From assembly GCF_029623755.1 (NCBI RefSeq), contig NZ_CP121106.1, forward strand, positions 1 to 64,000: a DNA stretch of 64,000 nucleotides. Reading direction: 5' to 3'. The notes beneath the pieces were generated by a model that was not told the DNA's origin, did no database searches, and saw nothing but the letters and a program-made list of their open reading frames with translations. Of this stretch, positions 46,742 through 57,711 are shown piece after piece. Numbering within the stretch: position 1 is the stretch's first letter; the number at the start of each line of letters is the position of its first letter. The DNA is from Altererythrobacter sp. CAU 1644. Its GTDB lineage: Bacteria > Pseudomonadota > Alphaproteobacteria > Sphingomonadales > Sphingomonadaceae. A program made the position numbers and the translations under genes.

Positions 46742-48091
46742 TTGAGTTCCTCGACTTCCGGTTCCCCATCATCGATCGATCCGCGCGCGATCTGGGCCAT
46801 TGCCCTGCCTGCAATGGTGACCAATGTCGCGACAGCGCTGATCGGGCTCGGCGACATGTGGATCGTCGGGCGCCTCGACGATGCCGCAACGCAAGGGGCC
46901 GTCGATGTCGGCGCGCGGATCTTCGCGGTCCTCTTCACCGTCATGAACTTCCTCAAGACCGGCACTACCGGGCTGGTGGCACAGGCAGGCACGCGCGAGG
47001 GGAGCCAGGCGCAGGCAGACTTGCTGGCGCGCGGCATGGTCGTGGGGCTGGCAATCGCCGCGCTATTGCTGCTGGCCAAGCCGATCCTGCTTCCGCTGGC
47101 GCTCGATGCACTGGGGGCCGAAGGCGAAGTGCTGGCAGCCGCAACCATCTATGCGGAAATCCGATACTGGACTGCGCCGGGCGTGATGCTCAACCTGGCA
47201 TTGATCGGCTTCCTCGTCGGCAGGCGCCAGATGCAGGCCGTGCTTCTCTTCGAAGTCGCCTACAACCTCACCAACATCGCGCTTGGCCTGTTCTTCGTCT
47301 TGCAGCTTCAATGGGGGATCGCCGGGATCGGCTGGTCGAGCTTCATTGCCGAATATGCCAAACTTGCCGGGGTGCTCCTGTTCGTCCTGGGCGGTACTCG
47401 GGGCAGCGCGATCCTTGCCGCGCTTCGCAACAAGGCGGTGCTGCGATGGACAGAGCTGCGCCCGTTCCTGTCCATCAATCGCGACCTGTTCCTGAGAACA
47501 TTGGTGCTGACCGTCGCGCTCGCGGCACTCACCCGCCTCAGCGCGGAACGCGGCGCGGTGGTGCTGGCCGCCAATGGCATCATCTACCAAATGTTCGTCC
47601 TCACCGCGCTGCTTCTCGACGGGTTCGAGAACGCCGCGCAAGTCCTCAATGGCGAGCGCCTCGGCGCCGGGGATCGGCAGGGCTTCACCGACTACGTGCG
47701 CGCGATCCTGTGGCGCGGGTTCGGCGCGGCGGCCCTGGTCGCGGGCGCATTCCTGCTGTTCGCCGATCCGATCCTCGAAAGCTTTGCTGCTACCGATGAA
47801 GTCGCGGCGCAGGCCAGGGCGATGGCCATCTGGCTGGTGGTAATTCCCTTCGCCGGGGTCGCGAGCTTCGTGTTCGACGGGGTCTTCGTCGGCGCAAGCT
47901 GGACGCGCGCTATGCTGGCAACGATGTTCGCTGCGTCGATCGTCTATGCGGCCGCGCTGTGGCTTACATGGCCGATGGGCAATCACGGGCTGTGGTTGAG
48001 CTTCGCGCTGTTCCTTGGCGCGCGCGCCGTGTTCCAGTTGCTGTTGATGCCGCGGCAGTTGGGCGCCAGCTTTGGCCGCAATGCGGGCTAG
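46742..48091 (+). CDS. MATE family multidrug/cation exporter (DinF-like)
   Basis: The 449-residue protein has about twelve membrane helices in two homologous halves and begins AIWAIALPAMVTNVATALIGLGDMWIVGRL, the DinF/NorM-type start. MATE proteins export cationic compounds in exchange for protons or sodium. The TTG at 46742, with GGAAG upstream, is chosen because in-frame sequence farther upstream is the tRNA-Pro gene. The TAG stop shares CTAG (48088-48091) with the convergent GGDEF gene. Confidence 0.9.
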   Translation: MSSSTSGSPSSIDPRAIWAIALPAMVTNVATALIGLGDMWIVGRLDDAATQGAVDVGARIFAVLFTVMNFLKTGTTGLVAQAGTREGSQAQADLLARGMVVGLAIAALLLLAKPILLPLALDALGAEGEVLAAATIYAEIRYWTAPGVMLNLALIGFLVGRRQMQAVLLFEVAYNLTNIALGLFFVLQLQWGIAGIGWSSFIAEYAKLAGVLLFVLGGTRGSAILAALRNKAVLRWTELRPFLSINRDLFLRTLVLTVALAALTRLSAERGAVVLAANGIIYQMFVLTALLLDGFENAAQVLNGERLGAGDRQGFTDYVRAILWRGFGAAALVAGAFLLFADPILESFAATDEVAAQARAMAIWLVVIPFAGVASFVFDGVFVGASWTRAMLATMFAASIVYAAALWLTWPMGNHGLWLSFALFLGARAVFQLLLMPRQLGASFGRNAG

Positions 48092-49305
48092 TTCGTCGCG
48101 GCGCGACGTTCGGCCAGCTTGGCGAGCTTGCTAGCCGGGCGCCGTTTCGCGCTTTCGCGCCGCTCGCCATCGGAAACGACGCAATTACGGCCGCTCTCCT
48201 TGGCTTCATAGAGCAGCGTATCGACGCGGCCGAACAGGCTGCGATAGGTCTCATGCCCGCGCCAGCTGGATACGCCGAAACTTGCGGTAAGGCGGATCGA
48301 TTCGCTGATGCCCTCGTGCTGCATTTGCGCAAAGGCAGTGCGGAGACGTTCGGCAAGGCGATGGGTTTCGATCAGGTCGCAGTTCCATACCGCGATGCAG
48401 AATTCTTCGCCCCCGACGCGGCCGGTGATGTCGCCTTCGCGGACCATCCGCTCGATCAGCTTGCCGAAACTCTCGATGGCATGGTCGCCAGCCTGGTGCC
48501 CCCACAGATCGTTGACCTGCTTGAAATGGTCGATATCGGCCACCACCAATCCGACCGGAACACCGTGAAGCGCTGCGCGGTCGAGCATTTCAACGATGTC
48601 GTTCTCGAAGGCGCGACGGTTACGCAGCCCGGTGAGCAAATCCACGTCCGAGCGTTCCTTGATCGACCCGACCAGATCGGTCACGCAGGCACCCACGAGG
48701 GTGACCGCAGTCACCAGCGAAGACACCGTGAGCACGAGGGTCAGGACCGAGTAATAGATCGACTCGCGATAGTCGCCGACCGGGATGCTCTGCTCGATCA
48801 GCAGGGTCAGCACCGGGCGGCAGAAGAAGTTGATCGCCGAGATCACGAAAATCGCGATGACCATGCGATCGAACATCTCGCGGCGGCGCGACTGCATCAG
48901 CACGAAGACGCCGATGGTGAACATTACGCCATAGCCGGTATTGACGATGTAGAGGCGGGGCGACACGTCGTCCGAAACCGCCACCGCGATCGCCAGGGTC
49001 ACGGCACAGACCGCGTAGATCAGCCCTAGGGCTCGCAGCGGTGTCTTGCGATTAACCCGCGTGGCCGCCCCCCAGATAATACAGACCGTGGCCGCCGTGT
49101 AGAGGATCTGGGTCAGGTGAAACAGGTAAGGTGAAGTTACGTCGAACAGGTGCGTCGTGACGAAGCCCAGCCCGAACAGCGCGTAGGATGCCGCGAAGGC
49201 GAGGACGTGGTTGCCCATCCCTCCGCGCCACCACAGCAAGCCGAAGATAGCGACAAACACCACCGCCATCAGCGGGGTGATCAATCCAATGATCTGTTCG
49301 CTCAT
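48088..49305 (-). CDS. Membrane GGDEF diguanylate cyclase
   Basis: The 405-residue protein has about seven membrane helices (residues 1-215) and a C-terminal GGDEF domain: DLLTGLRNRRAFENDI, GRVGGEEFCIAV with the active-site GGEEF, and ASFGVSSW. The R-x-x-D inhibitory site (REGD) lies five residues before GGEEF, so product feedback by cyclic di-GMP is expected. The enzyme should make c-di-GMP from GTP. It ends convergently with the MATE gene in CTAG. Confidence 0.93.
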   Translation of the reverse strand: MSEQIIGLITPLMAVVFVAIFGLLWWRGGMGNHVLAFAASYALFGLGFVTTHLFDVTSPYLFHLTQILYTAATVCIIWGAATRVNRKTPLRALGLIYAVCAVTLAIAVAVSDDVSPRLYIVNTGYGVMFTIGVFVLMQSRRREMFDRMVIAIFVISAINFFCRPVLTLLIEQSIPVGDYRESIYYSVLTLVLTVSSLVTAVTLVGACVTDLVGSIKERSDVDLLTGLRNRRAFENDIVEMLDRAALHGVPVGLVVADIDHFKQVNDLWGHQAGDHAIESFGKLIERMVREGDITGRVGGEEFCIAVWNCDLIETHRLAERLRTAFAQMQHEGISESIRLTASFGVSSWRGHETYRSLFGRVDTLLYEAKESGRNCVVSDGERRESAKRRPASKLAKLAERRAATN

Positions 49306-49432
49306 CTTTCTTTCCCATCCAAGGCCTTAGCCAATGGAGGGATAAGGTTAATTAGTTGTTGAATAGCCCGCAGAAATCGGGCGATCGCTGGGGAAAGTGG
49401 CGATGCGATCGATTATGCGTTGCATGCGCCGG

Positions 49433-51055
49433 TCAGGCCTGATCGTCGGACAGCGTCACTTCTTCCCAAAGCCTTTCGAGCGTTGCATATTCGCGCTCGC
49501 CCTTCTCCTTGTCCGGCTGCGAAGTCATCATCGGCCTGAGCTTTTCGGGGCGCAGCTGGGGGTTGGTCTGCTTGGCCTGGAGGATCAGGCGCCGCGCCTT
49601 TTCTTCATCGCCCAAGGCCTCGTGACAAAGCGCAAGTACCGCGCTGGCATAGCCGTAGGACGGGTTCCGGGCGACGTTGTAATCGATGCCCGCCAAAGCC
49701 GCTTCGTAATCGCCCTTGAGATATTCGATGAGCCCGCCGTACCACATGCTGCAATTGCGGAAATGTGCCTCGGGGGCGAGCTCCGCTACGCGTCCGATCG
49801 ACGCCAGCCCATCATCGTACCTGCCCAGATAGGCATAGGGCAGACTGATCATCAGGTGCGCTTCGGCGTTGTAGGGATCGCGCGCCAGCACGGCATCAAG
49901 CGTCGCGACCGAACGCTCATGCATGCCGCTGTAGTTTTCGGTTGCACCGATAAACACCAGCGTGTCGATATCGTTACTGGCCAAGCGACGCGCTTCATCG
50001 AGGTGGCGGCGGACGAGTTCGCGCAACATGTCGTATTCGTCGTCTTCCCACATCCCGTTGATCACCACCGCGACTGCAGCCCAGCTGAGGATCGCATGGT
50101 TGAGCGCGAACTCCGGGTAGGCGCGCACCGAGCGCTGCAATTCCTCGATCACCCGTTTCACGGCTGAAAGTGCGAAGCCCACCCCGAACACCTTGACCCA
50201 GCCGCGCGAAGCGGCTTCCCACGGCCCCTGCATCTCGGGCGGCAAACGCTCTGCCCGGTTGGCTTCGTAGAGCTTGATTTCGGAGGTGCAGCGCGCCGCG
50301 ATACGACCGGCCATCTCGTCCGAGGATTCGAACAGTTCGGCCGCCTCCGCGTCGAACCGATCGGCCCACAACTGGGTTCCGCCCTGGGGATCGACCAGCT
50401 TTACATTGCAGCGCGCCTTGGCACCCATGCGCCTCAGCGCCCCCTCGACCCGATAGTCTTCCCTCGCCTCACCCGCCCCGGTCGCAATGCCGAAATGTCG
50501 ATTGGAGGCGAAGATGGACGAGATATCCTCGGCCAATCCTTCGCCGAGATAGCCGAGCTCTTCGTCGCTCGACCGGTTGGCGAAAGGCAGGATCTGGATC
50601 ACCGGCTGGCGCACCTCGACCGATGAGCGCGCGGCTTGCTCGGCCACCTCCGCCTCGGTCCGCGTACTCGCGCCATTCGCGCCCACCGCGCGCAGCAGTT
50701 CGATGAACTCGGTCTTGTCGGCCCCGCTGCGCCAGTCGGAGAAATCGAGCGCATGCATCTGGCGAAAGCCGAGCGGCGGCAAAACGCCGTCGAGCGAAAT
50801 CGGTACCAGCTTGCCTTCGGTGCGCGCGAAGTCCGCCTCGTCGCGCACCCAGTGCGAATGCAGGCTGTGCTGCGACCAGGCCACCACGACATGTTTCGCT
50901 GCGGCGAGCTGTTCCTCGATCACCGCGGAAAACTCGGCCCCGCCCTCGATCTGCCGGTCCCACCACAGCGAACACCCTTGCGCCTCAAGCGTCGCCGCAA
51001 GGCTGGCAATCCGCTCGCGATCGGGCCGCGCATAGGACAGGAAGATATCGGACAA
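49433..51055 (-). CDS. TIR-TolB-like-TPR protein
   Basis: The 540-residue protein starts with a TIR domain (about 1-120): DIFLSYARPDRERI, SLWWDRQIEGGAEF, VVVAWSQHSLHSHWVRDEA, with Glu73 in WVRDE at the position of the SARM1 catalytic Glu. Then comes a TolB-like/FlgO-type region (about 150-250: QILPFANRSSDEELGYLGEGLAEDI), well known from adenylate cyclase and CadC-type sensor proteins, followed by TPR-like repeats (about 300-510). I take the TTG at 51055 (MSDIFLSYAR) because it starts exactly at the domain and GAGGGGGC precedes it; an ATG at 51079 is possible. Confidence 0.87.
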   Translation of the reverse strand: MSDIFLSYARPDRERIASLAATLEAQGCSLWWDRQIEGGAEFSAVIEEQLAAAKHVVVAWSQHSLHSHWVRDEADFARTEGKLVPISLDGVLPPLGFRQMHALDFSDWRSGADKTEFIELLRAVGANGASTRTEAEVAEQAARSSVEVRQPVIQILPFANRSSDEELGYLGEGLAEDISSIFASNRHFGIATGAGEAREDYRVEGALRRMGAKARCNVKLVDPQGGTQLWADRFDAEAAELFESSDEMAGRIAARCTSEIKLYEANRAERLPPEMQGPWEAASRGWVKVFGVGFALSAVKRVIEELQRSVRAYPEFALNHAILSWAAVAVVINGMWEDDEYDMLRELVRRHLDEARRLASNDIDTLVFIGATENYSGMHERSVATLDAVLARDPYNAEAHLMISLPYAYLGRYDDGLASIGRVAELAPEAHFRNCSMWYGGLIEYLKGDYEAALAGIDYNVARNPSYGYASAVLALCHEALGDEEKARRLILQAKQTNPQLRPEKLRPMMTSQPDKEKGEREYATLERLWEEVTLSDDQA

Positions 51056-51196
51056 AGGCAGCCCCCTCGCCCCCGGCATTAACCCACAAAGCCCGGCGAA
51101 TGAAGTCCCGCCACGCTCCGCTTGCCCTTCGCCGCGCCAGCCCCTATCTGCGCAGCCAAATTCCATTCACGCGAAATCTCCTCAAAGGACGACCCG

Positions 51197-52876
<1,680 letters not shown>

Positions 52877-52966
52877 TACCGAGGCATTGGGTCGGATCCG
52901 GACGATCCGCTTTCGACCCAACCCCACAGATTCGCCCTCGCGAGGGCAATCTACTAAACGGTTGGT

Positions 52967-54079
52967 ATGAGCCTACCGAAGACTCTCGCAAAGTGGCTCG
53001 TGATCGTTTTGGTCGCGTTGGCCATCTTTGCCGGGCTTCTCGCATGGTACCTTCACAGCGACATCTCTGACGAGCGGATGCGTCTGCTCGAGCAGTCCCC
53101 TAATTTCGAGGAAGGGGCTTTCTTCAACGAGGAGCGCCAGGCCGAGAACGATCTCGGCATTGATTTCTTGCGCGAGCAGTTCTTCGGCGAACAGCAGCGC
53201 GAGCCCGAAGGTGCGGTGCCGGTTGTCGCGATCGACCCTGCGTCGCTGCGCGAGCCACCTGCGCCGGGGATGCGCGCGACGTGGCTCGGCCATGCCAGCG
53301 TCTTGATCGAGATCGACGGTTATCGGCTTCTGACAGACCCGGTCCTGTCGCACCGCGCTTCCCCTTTCTCCTTCCTCGGTCCGGCAAGAACTCATGACGC
53401 ACCGATCGCGCTCAACGATCTTTCGGGCATCGATGCGGTCGTGATCTCGCACAACCACTACGACCACCTGGACGAAGCGACCGTGCGCCACCTCGCCGCG
53501 CAGGGTACGCGCTTTTTCGTACCACTCGGCGTTGGGCAATATTTTGAGAATTGGGGGATCGATTCTGAACAGGTCGCCGAAATGCAATGGTGGGACCGCG
53601 AAGCGATTGGAAGCCTGACTATCACTTCCACGCCCAACCGGCATTATTCAAGCCGTGGATTGCTCGACTACAAGGCCACGCATTGGAGCTCATGGTCGAT
53701 CGCCGGCAAAATACACAATGCTTTCTACAGTGGCGACACCGGCTATTCTAAGTTGTTCCGACAGATCGGCGAGCGCGAGGGGCCGTTCGACCTCAGCATT
53801 ATCAAGATCGGTTCATATGGACCGGGGCAGGCCTGGACAGACATTCACGCCACACCCGAAGAGGCAGTGCAAATCCATCGAGATGTCGGCGGCAAGCGGA
53901 TGTTGCCGGTCCATTGGATGACCTTCAATCTTGCCATTCACGACTGGGACGAACCGATAATACGGACCCTGCTTGCTGCCGAGAAAAATGGCGTCGCCGT
54001 CGTTGCGCCGAAGATCGGCCAGGTCGTAGACACAAATGAGCCGTTCACCAATCAAGCGTGGTGGGAGATGGTCGATTAG
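52967..54079 (+). CDS. Membrane-anchored NAPE-PLD-like MBL hydrolase
   Basis: The 370-residue protein has one N-terminal membrane helix (about 10-28) and a metallo-beta-lactamase fold of the NAPE-hydrolysing phospholipase D family (UlaG-like): TWLGHASVLIEIDG, the metal motif SHNHYDHLD, YSGDTGYS, and LPVHWMTFNL. It probably hydrolyses a phosphodiester or lactone on the outer face of the inner membrane. The acylphosphatase ATG follows its stop directly. Confidence 0.88.
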   Translation: MSLPKTLAKWLVIVLVALAIFAGLLAWYLHSDISDERMRLLEQSPNFEEGAFFNEERQAENDLGIDFLREQFFGEQQREPEGAVPVVAIDPASLREPPAPGMRATWLGHASVLIEIDGYRLLTDPVLSHRASPFSFLGPARTHDAPIALNDLSGIDAVVISHNHYDHLDEATVRHLAAQGTRFFVPLGVGQYFENWGIDSEQVAEMQWWDREAIGSLTITSTPNRHYSSRGLLDYKATHWSSWSIAGKIHNAFYSGDTGYSKLFRQIGEREGPFDLSIIKIGSYGPGQAWTDIHATPEEAVQIHRDVGGKRMLPVHWMTFNLAIHDWDEPIIRTLLAAEKNGVAVVAPKIGQVVDTNEPFTNQAWWEMVD

Positions 54080-54346
54080 ATGACCTCCTGCCACCTAATC
54101 ATCCATGGCAAGGTACAAGGCGTGTTCTACCGCGACTGGACGATCGCGACGGCGCGCTCGCTCGGCCTTGCGGGATGGGTGCGCAACCTCTCCGACGGGA
54201 CGGTCGAGGCGCATCTGGAGGGCGAACCGCAGGCCATCGAACGGATGATCGCGGCAATGCATGACGGACCTCCCCACGCGCGGGTGGACCGCATCGTCAG
54301 CCGGGATGCGGAATCAGCAGGCCTGACCGGGTTTGTGCGCCGCTAG
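54080..54346 (+). CDS. acyP: Acylphosphatase
   Basis: The 88-residue protein is a full acylphosphatase: GKVQGVFYRDW with the catalytic Arg18, and GWVRNLSDGTVE with the catalytic Asn36. It hydrolyses acyl phosphates such as carbamoyl or acetyl phosphate. Its ATG follows the MBL gene stop with no gap, so translation is coupled. Its TAG stop shares CTAG (54343-54346) with the convergent EEP gene. Confidence 0.96.
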   Translation: MTSCHLIIHGKVQGVFYRDWTIATARSLGLAGWVRNLSDGTVEAHLEGEPQAIERMIAAMHDGPPHARVDRIVSRDAESAGLTGFVRR

Positions 54347-55461
54347 CCCGCCTCCCCCTCGACGCGGTCCTTGGCCTCGTCTTCCTTGAACTCTTCCATC
54401 ACCTCGTCCGCCTCGGCTTCGTCCTTCGCGTCGGGTCCCTCGGTCTCTTCGTTGCGCGCACGCCCGGTTTCGGGCGAGAGGCACAGCTCGGCAATCATTG
54501 CCCGGTGGTCGGAGCCGACCGACTTGCTGACCTGGACATCCTTGAACAGGAATTCCTCGGTCACGAATAGATGGTCGAGCGGCCAGCCGAGCCACACCAT
54601 GCCGGCGGGGAAGGTCGCATGCGGGCCGCGCCCGACGCGCGGATCGAGGAAGCTGCCGACATCCTTGAACAGGCGCGTCGTGTCCGACCACGCGACATCG
54701 TTGAAATCGCCGATCGCGAGCACCGGCATGGAAGTGTCGCGCGACTTGCGCGCCGCCATCACGATCTCGGCATCGCGCTCCTCGGTGTCCTGCCTCGGCT
54801 GAGGCGGACGCGGGTGCAGCGCGATCATACGGAAATTGCGCGCGCCGGCGGTGAGCGTGGCGAAGACCGAGGGCGTGTCCGCCTGCGCGAGATCCTGGAT
54901 CGAGGCATCGCGCATCGGCAGGCGCGAAGCGAACATGATGCCATAGGTGTTGTCCAGCGGGCGGTGGATCTGCTCCGGGTAGGATTGCAGCACCGGCGCC
55001 ATGGCCTGCGCCCAGGCCTCGTCGGTCTCCATCAGCAGCACGATATCGGGATCGGTGCGGCGGATCAGATCGGCAGTGCGGTCATATTCGCGATTGCTCT
55101 GCAGCACGTTGAGGGTGAGCGCCGTAAAGCACGCCTCGGTCCCCTGCTCGCCCTGTTCGACGCGCGCAACCTCGGCCGAGGCCATCGGCGTGTAGGGCCA
55201 TATCCGCCAGAACTGCCACACGCAGAAGCCCGCCAGCACCAGCGGCAGCCATGGCCGCCAGGCGCGGTCGAAGAACCACAGCGCGGCGGCGAGCAGCACC
55301 ATCGCGATCAGGATCTGCAGCCGCGGGAAATCCCAGATGCGGATCCACCACTGGTTGAGATCGGTCGTGCTGAGCAGCGAGCCGATCACCAATATCGCGG
55401 CAAGCGACCGCGCGATCCAGACGCCCACGCGCTTCCATGTGCTGTTGTCACTATCTGCCAC
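54343..55461 (-). CDS. Endonuclease/exonuclease/phosphatase (EEP) family membrane protein
   Basis: The 372-residue protein has three N-terminal membrane helices (about 15-32, 44-63 and 65-85) and an EEP domain: TLNVLQSN (with the active-site Asn), LLMETDEAW (metal-binding Glu), LAIGDFNDVAWS, and SDHRAMIAEL (catalytic Asp-His). It is probably an inner-membrane phosphodiesterase or phospholipase acting outside the cytoplasm. The C-terminal 40 residues are strongly acidic (EEVMEEFKEDEAKD). It is convergent with the acylphosphatase gene. Confidence 0.88.
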   Translation of the reverse strand: MADSDNSTWKRVGVWIARSLAAILVIGSLLSTTDLNQWWIRIWDFPRLQILIAMVLLAAALWFFDRAWRPWLPLVLAGFCVWQFWRIWPYTPMASAEVARVEQGEQGTEACFTALTLNVLQSNREYDRTADLIRRTDPDIVLLMETDEAWAQAMAPVLQSYPEQIHRPLDNTYGIMFASRLPMRDASIQDLAQADTPSVFATLTAGARNFRMIALHPRPPQPRQDTEERDAEIVMAARKSRDTSMPVLAIGDFNDVAWSDTTRLFKDVGSFLDPRVGRGPHATFPAGMVWLGWPLDHLFVTEEFLFKDVQVSKSVGSDHRAMIAELCLSPETGRARNEETEGPDAKDEAEADEVMEEFKEDEAKDRVEGEAG

Positions 55462-55626
55462 GCTGTTCCTCCGCTGCCCGGGCGCCTACACTCCCAACGC
55501 AGCAGCGGCCAGCCGTTCCCAGACCGGGCCAGTTCATAGCCTGGGAACGCGGCCCCAATCTCTCGCACAAGTGCGCTTTATCCCGGCGGAGAATCACACG
55601 TTCCGAGAGCGCGTGTCGTGTTCCAG

Positions 55627-56208
55627 CTAAGGCGCGACCCAGCGCCCTTCCCAGCCCTCGCCCTGCCGCGCGAACTGTGCCCGGCGATGGCCGGCATGCG
55701 AGAGAAAGAACCAGTCGATCTCCCGCATCTCGACCTGGATGATCGCGAAATTCGGGCGTGCGGGGATCAGTTGCTCGTCGGTCGGCTCGATCCCCTCGAA
55801 CTGCGGCGGCAGCCCCGAGGTCATCTGCGCCGCCAGCGTCCCCGGCCCATCGCCGAGGTAACAGCGACGCGCGAAATTGGTGCTCTGTTCCCAGGCAGCG
55901 TCGGCGACGGGTCCATCGGTTTCGACCCGCGCCTCTCCGCGGATCCGCAACTGGACCTTGGCGCTGCGATCGTAGAGCAGCACGCCCACCCCCGGGTGCT
56001 GCGCAATGATGTCGCATTTGGGCGAGCGCACGTCGGTGTGAAAACGCAGCGTCCAACTGTCGCGGTCGAAGGCGCGCAGCACCAGGACGCGCGCATCGGC
56101 ATCCCGGGTCGACAGGACCGCTAGGTGCATGGGGAGATGGCGATCGGTGGCGGCGCTCTCGATCCGGCGGGTGAAGTCATCGCGTACGGCATCGAGCGTG
56201 TCGAACAT
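55627..56208 (-). CDS. Pyridoxamine 5'-phosphate oxidase-like flavoprotein
   Basis: The 193-residue protein matches the PNPOx-like split-barrel family: VLVLRAFDRDSWTLRFHTDVRSPK (FMN-binding strand and loop), and the C-terminal IDWFFLSHAGHRRAQFAR, which closes the active site. It binds FMN, but lacks clear evidence for pyridoxine phosphate as substrate; it might be a general stress or reductase flavoprotein. The start MFDTLDAV (56208) is chosen over 56220 or 56295; no strong ribosome-binding site favours any. Confidence 0.8.
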   Translation of the reverse strand: MFDTLDAVRDDFTRRIESAATDRHLPMHLAVLSTRDADARVLVLRAFDRDSWTLRFHTDVRSPKCDIIAQHPGVGVLLYDRSAKVQLRIRGEARVETDGPVADAAWEQSTNFARRCYLGDGPGTLAAQMTSGLPPQFEGIEPTDEQLIPARPNFAIIQVEMREIDWFFLSHAGHRRAQFARQGEGWEGRWVAP

Positions 56209-56385
56209 GGGGCACTGCATTGGCCGCAGGCGAGCCAATGTCAATCTACCGGCGTTCAGAATACCTAGCCCGAATCTGAACGAAAGGGTAAACAAGTGGT
56301 TCAGATAGAAGTCAGGCCGTGCTTAGTATCAGACAGTATCAAGATTCGGCCGCGGCTGGTGGAGCGGCATCTACAGGAGCCGAAA

Positions 56386-57441
56386 ATGTCCAATTTGAAC
56401 TTTTTGAAGGGCAGCGCGCTTGCAGCCGTGGCCGCCGCCCTCTCGCTGACCGCGATCCCCGCCGAAGCGCAGGAGCGTGGTGAGCGCAATGGCATCGCGC
56501 GCAAGATGGAGCGGATTGCCGATGCCAAGCGCGATGTCCAAAGGGGCGATCGCGGTCAGGAGCGCCGCGCGCAACGCCACGAGGTCCGCCGCGAGAACCG
56601 GGGCGAGGCAAGACGCAACGCCCGAGTCGAGTCGCGCGGCGAAGATCGCCGGGGTCGTGATTGGAACCGCAGCGAACGCCGGGCGGACAGCTCCGTTGAG
56701 CGTCGCGGCCGTGACTGGAACCGCAGCGACCGGCAAGGTCGCGAATGGAACCGCAGCGATCGCCGCTCCGACGTGGCCGTCGATCGACGCGGCCGGGAAT
56801 GGAACCGCAGCGACCGCCAGGGTCGCGAATGGAATCGTAGCGACCGCCAGGGCCGCGAAACGAACCGCAGCGAACGTCACGCTTCGAACGATCCCGGTGT
56901 GACCCATAACCGGAACTATTCGGACCGCGATCGCAATCGCAGCTACCGCGATGGACGCCGCGACTCCTACCGCGATGGACGCCGCAATACCTATCGCGAC
57001 GGTTATCGCGACGGGCGCCGCCACGACTATCGCCAGGATCGCCGGGACACGCGCCACGCCTATCGCGACGGATATCGTGACGGGCGCCGCTATGATCGCC
57101 ATCGCGATTATCGCCGCGGCGACTATCGCCGGTGGGATCGCCACAGCTGGCGCAAGCATAACCGGTACAACTGGCACAGCTATCGCCGGTCGAACCACCA
57201 CATCTATCGGCTTGGGCGGTATTACTCGCCTTATCGCAGCCACCGCTACAGCCGGATCAGCATCGGGTTCTATCTCGACAACCTGTTCTACGGCAATCGC
57301 TACTGGATCAATGATCCGTGGCAGTATCGACTGCCCGAAGTCTACGGCCCCTATCGCTGGGTTCGCTACTACGACGACGTGCTGTTGGTGAATGTCTACA
57401 GCGGCGAAGTGGTCGATGTGATCCACGACTTCTTCTGGTAA
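56386..57441 (+). CDS. Arginine-rich RcnB-like exported protein with tandem repeats
   Basis: The 351-residue protein has a signal peptide (cleavage after PAEA near 28), an arginine-rich repeat region and a C-terminal RcnB-type domain (about 280-351: ISIGFYLDNLFYG and YRWVRYYDDVLLVNVYSGEVV). Repeats of GRxWNRSxR occur at 90-98, 108-116, 118-126, 136-144, 146-154 and 156-164, followed by YRDG units (187-235). RcnB relatives sense nickel/cobalt in enteric bacteria; that role is not shown here. CAGGAGCCGAAA precedes the ATG at 56386, and the frame's extension upstream is not supported. Confidence 0.82.
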   Translation: MSNLNFLKGSALAAVAAALSLTAIPAEAQERGERNGIARKMERIADAKRDVQRGDRGQERRAQRHEVRRENRGEARRNARVESRGEDRRGRDWNRSERRADSSVERRGRDWNRSDRQGREWNRSDRRSDVAVDRRGREWNRSDRQGREWNRSDRQGRETNRSERHASNDPGVTHNRNYSDRDRNRSYRDGRRDSYRDGRRNTYRDGYRDGRRHDYRQDRRDTRHAYRDGYRDGRRYDRHRDYRRGDYRRWDRHSWRKHNRYNWHSYRRSNHHIYRLGRYYSPYRSHRYSRISIGFYLDNLFYGNRYWINDPWQYRLPEVYGPYRWVRYYDDVLLVNVYSGEVVDVIHDFFW

Positions 57442-57484
57442 GCCTTCCCCCAAGCTCCCAGCCCCTCCAACGGCTGGAGCCACG

Positions 57485-57516
57485 AACCCCCGCCGGAGCG
57501 ATCCGGCGGGGGTTTT
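57485..57516 (+). terminator. Rho-independent terminator after the RcnB-like gene
   Basis: AACCCCCGCCGGA and TCCGGCGGGGGTT form a 13-bp perfect stem around GCGA, followed by TTTT on the plus strand, 43 bases past the stop. Confidence 0.9.
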
Positions 57517-57711
57517 CGCGAGTCGAACGAGTGCGAGACGCCATCGCTCCGACTTTCTCCGCGCTTAAGCCGTTGGTCGCGTGGAGGATTCATCTCTGCG
57601 CGCCAAACCGTGCTAGACCACCCCTCGTTGGGAAAATCGGGCCGTATGTTCCACGCTCTGCGTGTGCGGACCCAAACGTATGCGTCAGAGCCTCGCTACA
57701 GGGGAAGATGC

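Noticed and set aside
56650..57100. CRISPR-like repeats
   Set aside because: The repeats are in-frame, of about 30 bases or fewer, degenerate at third positions and encode Arg-rich peptide units, so they are coding repeats.
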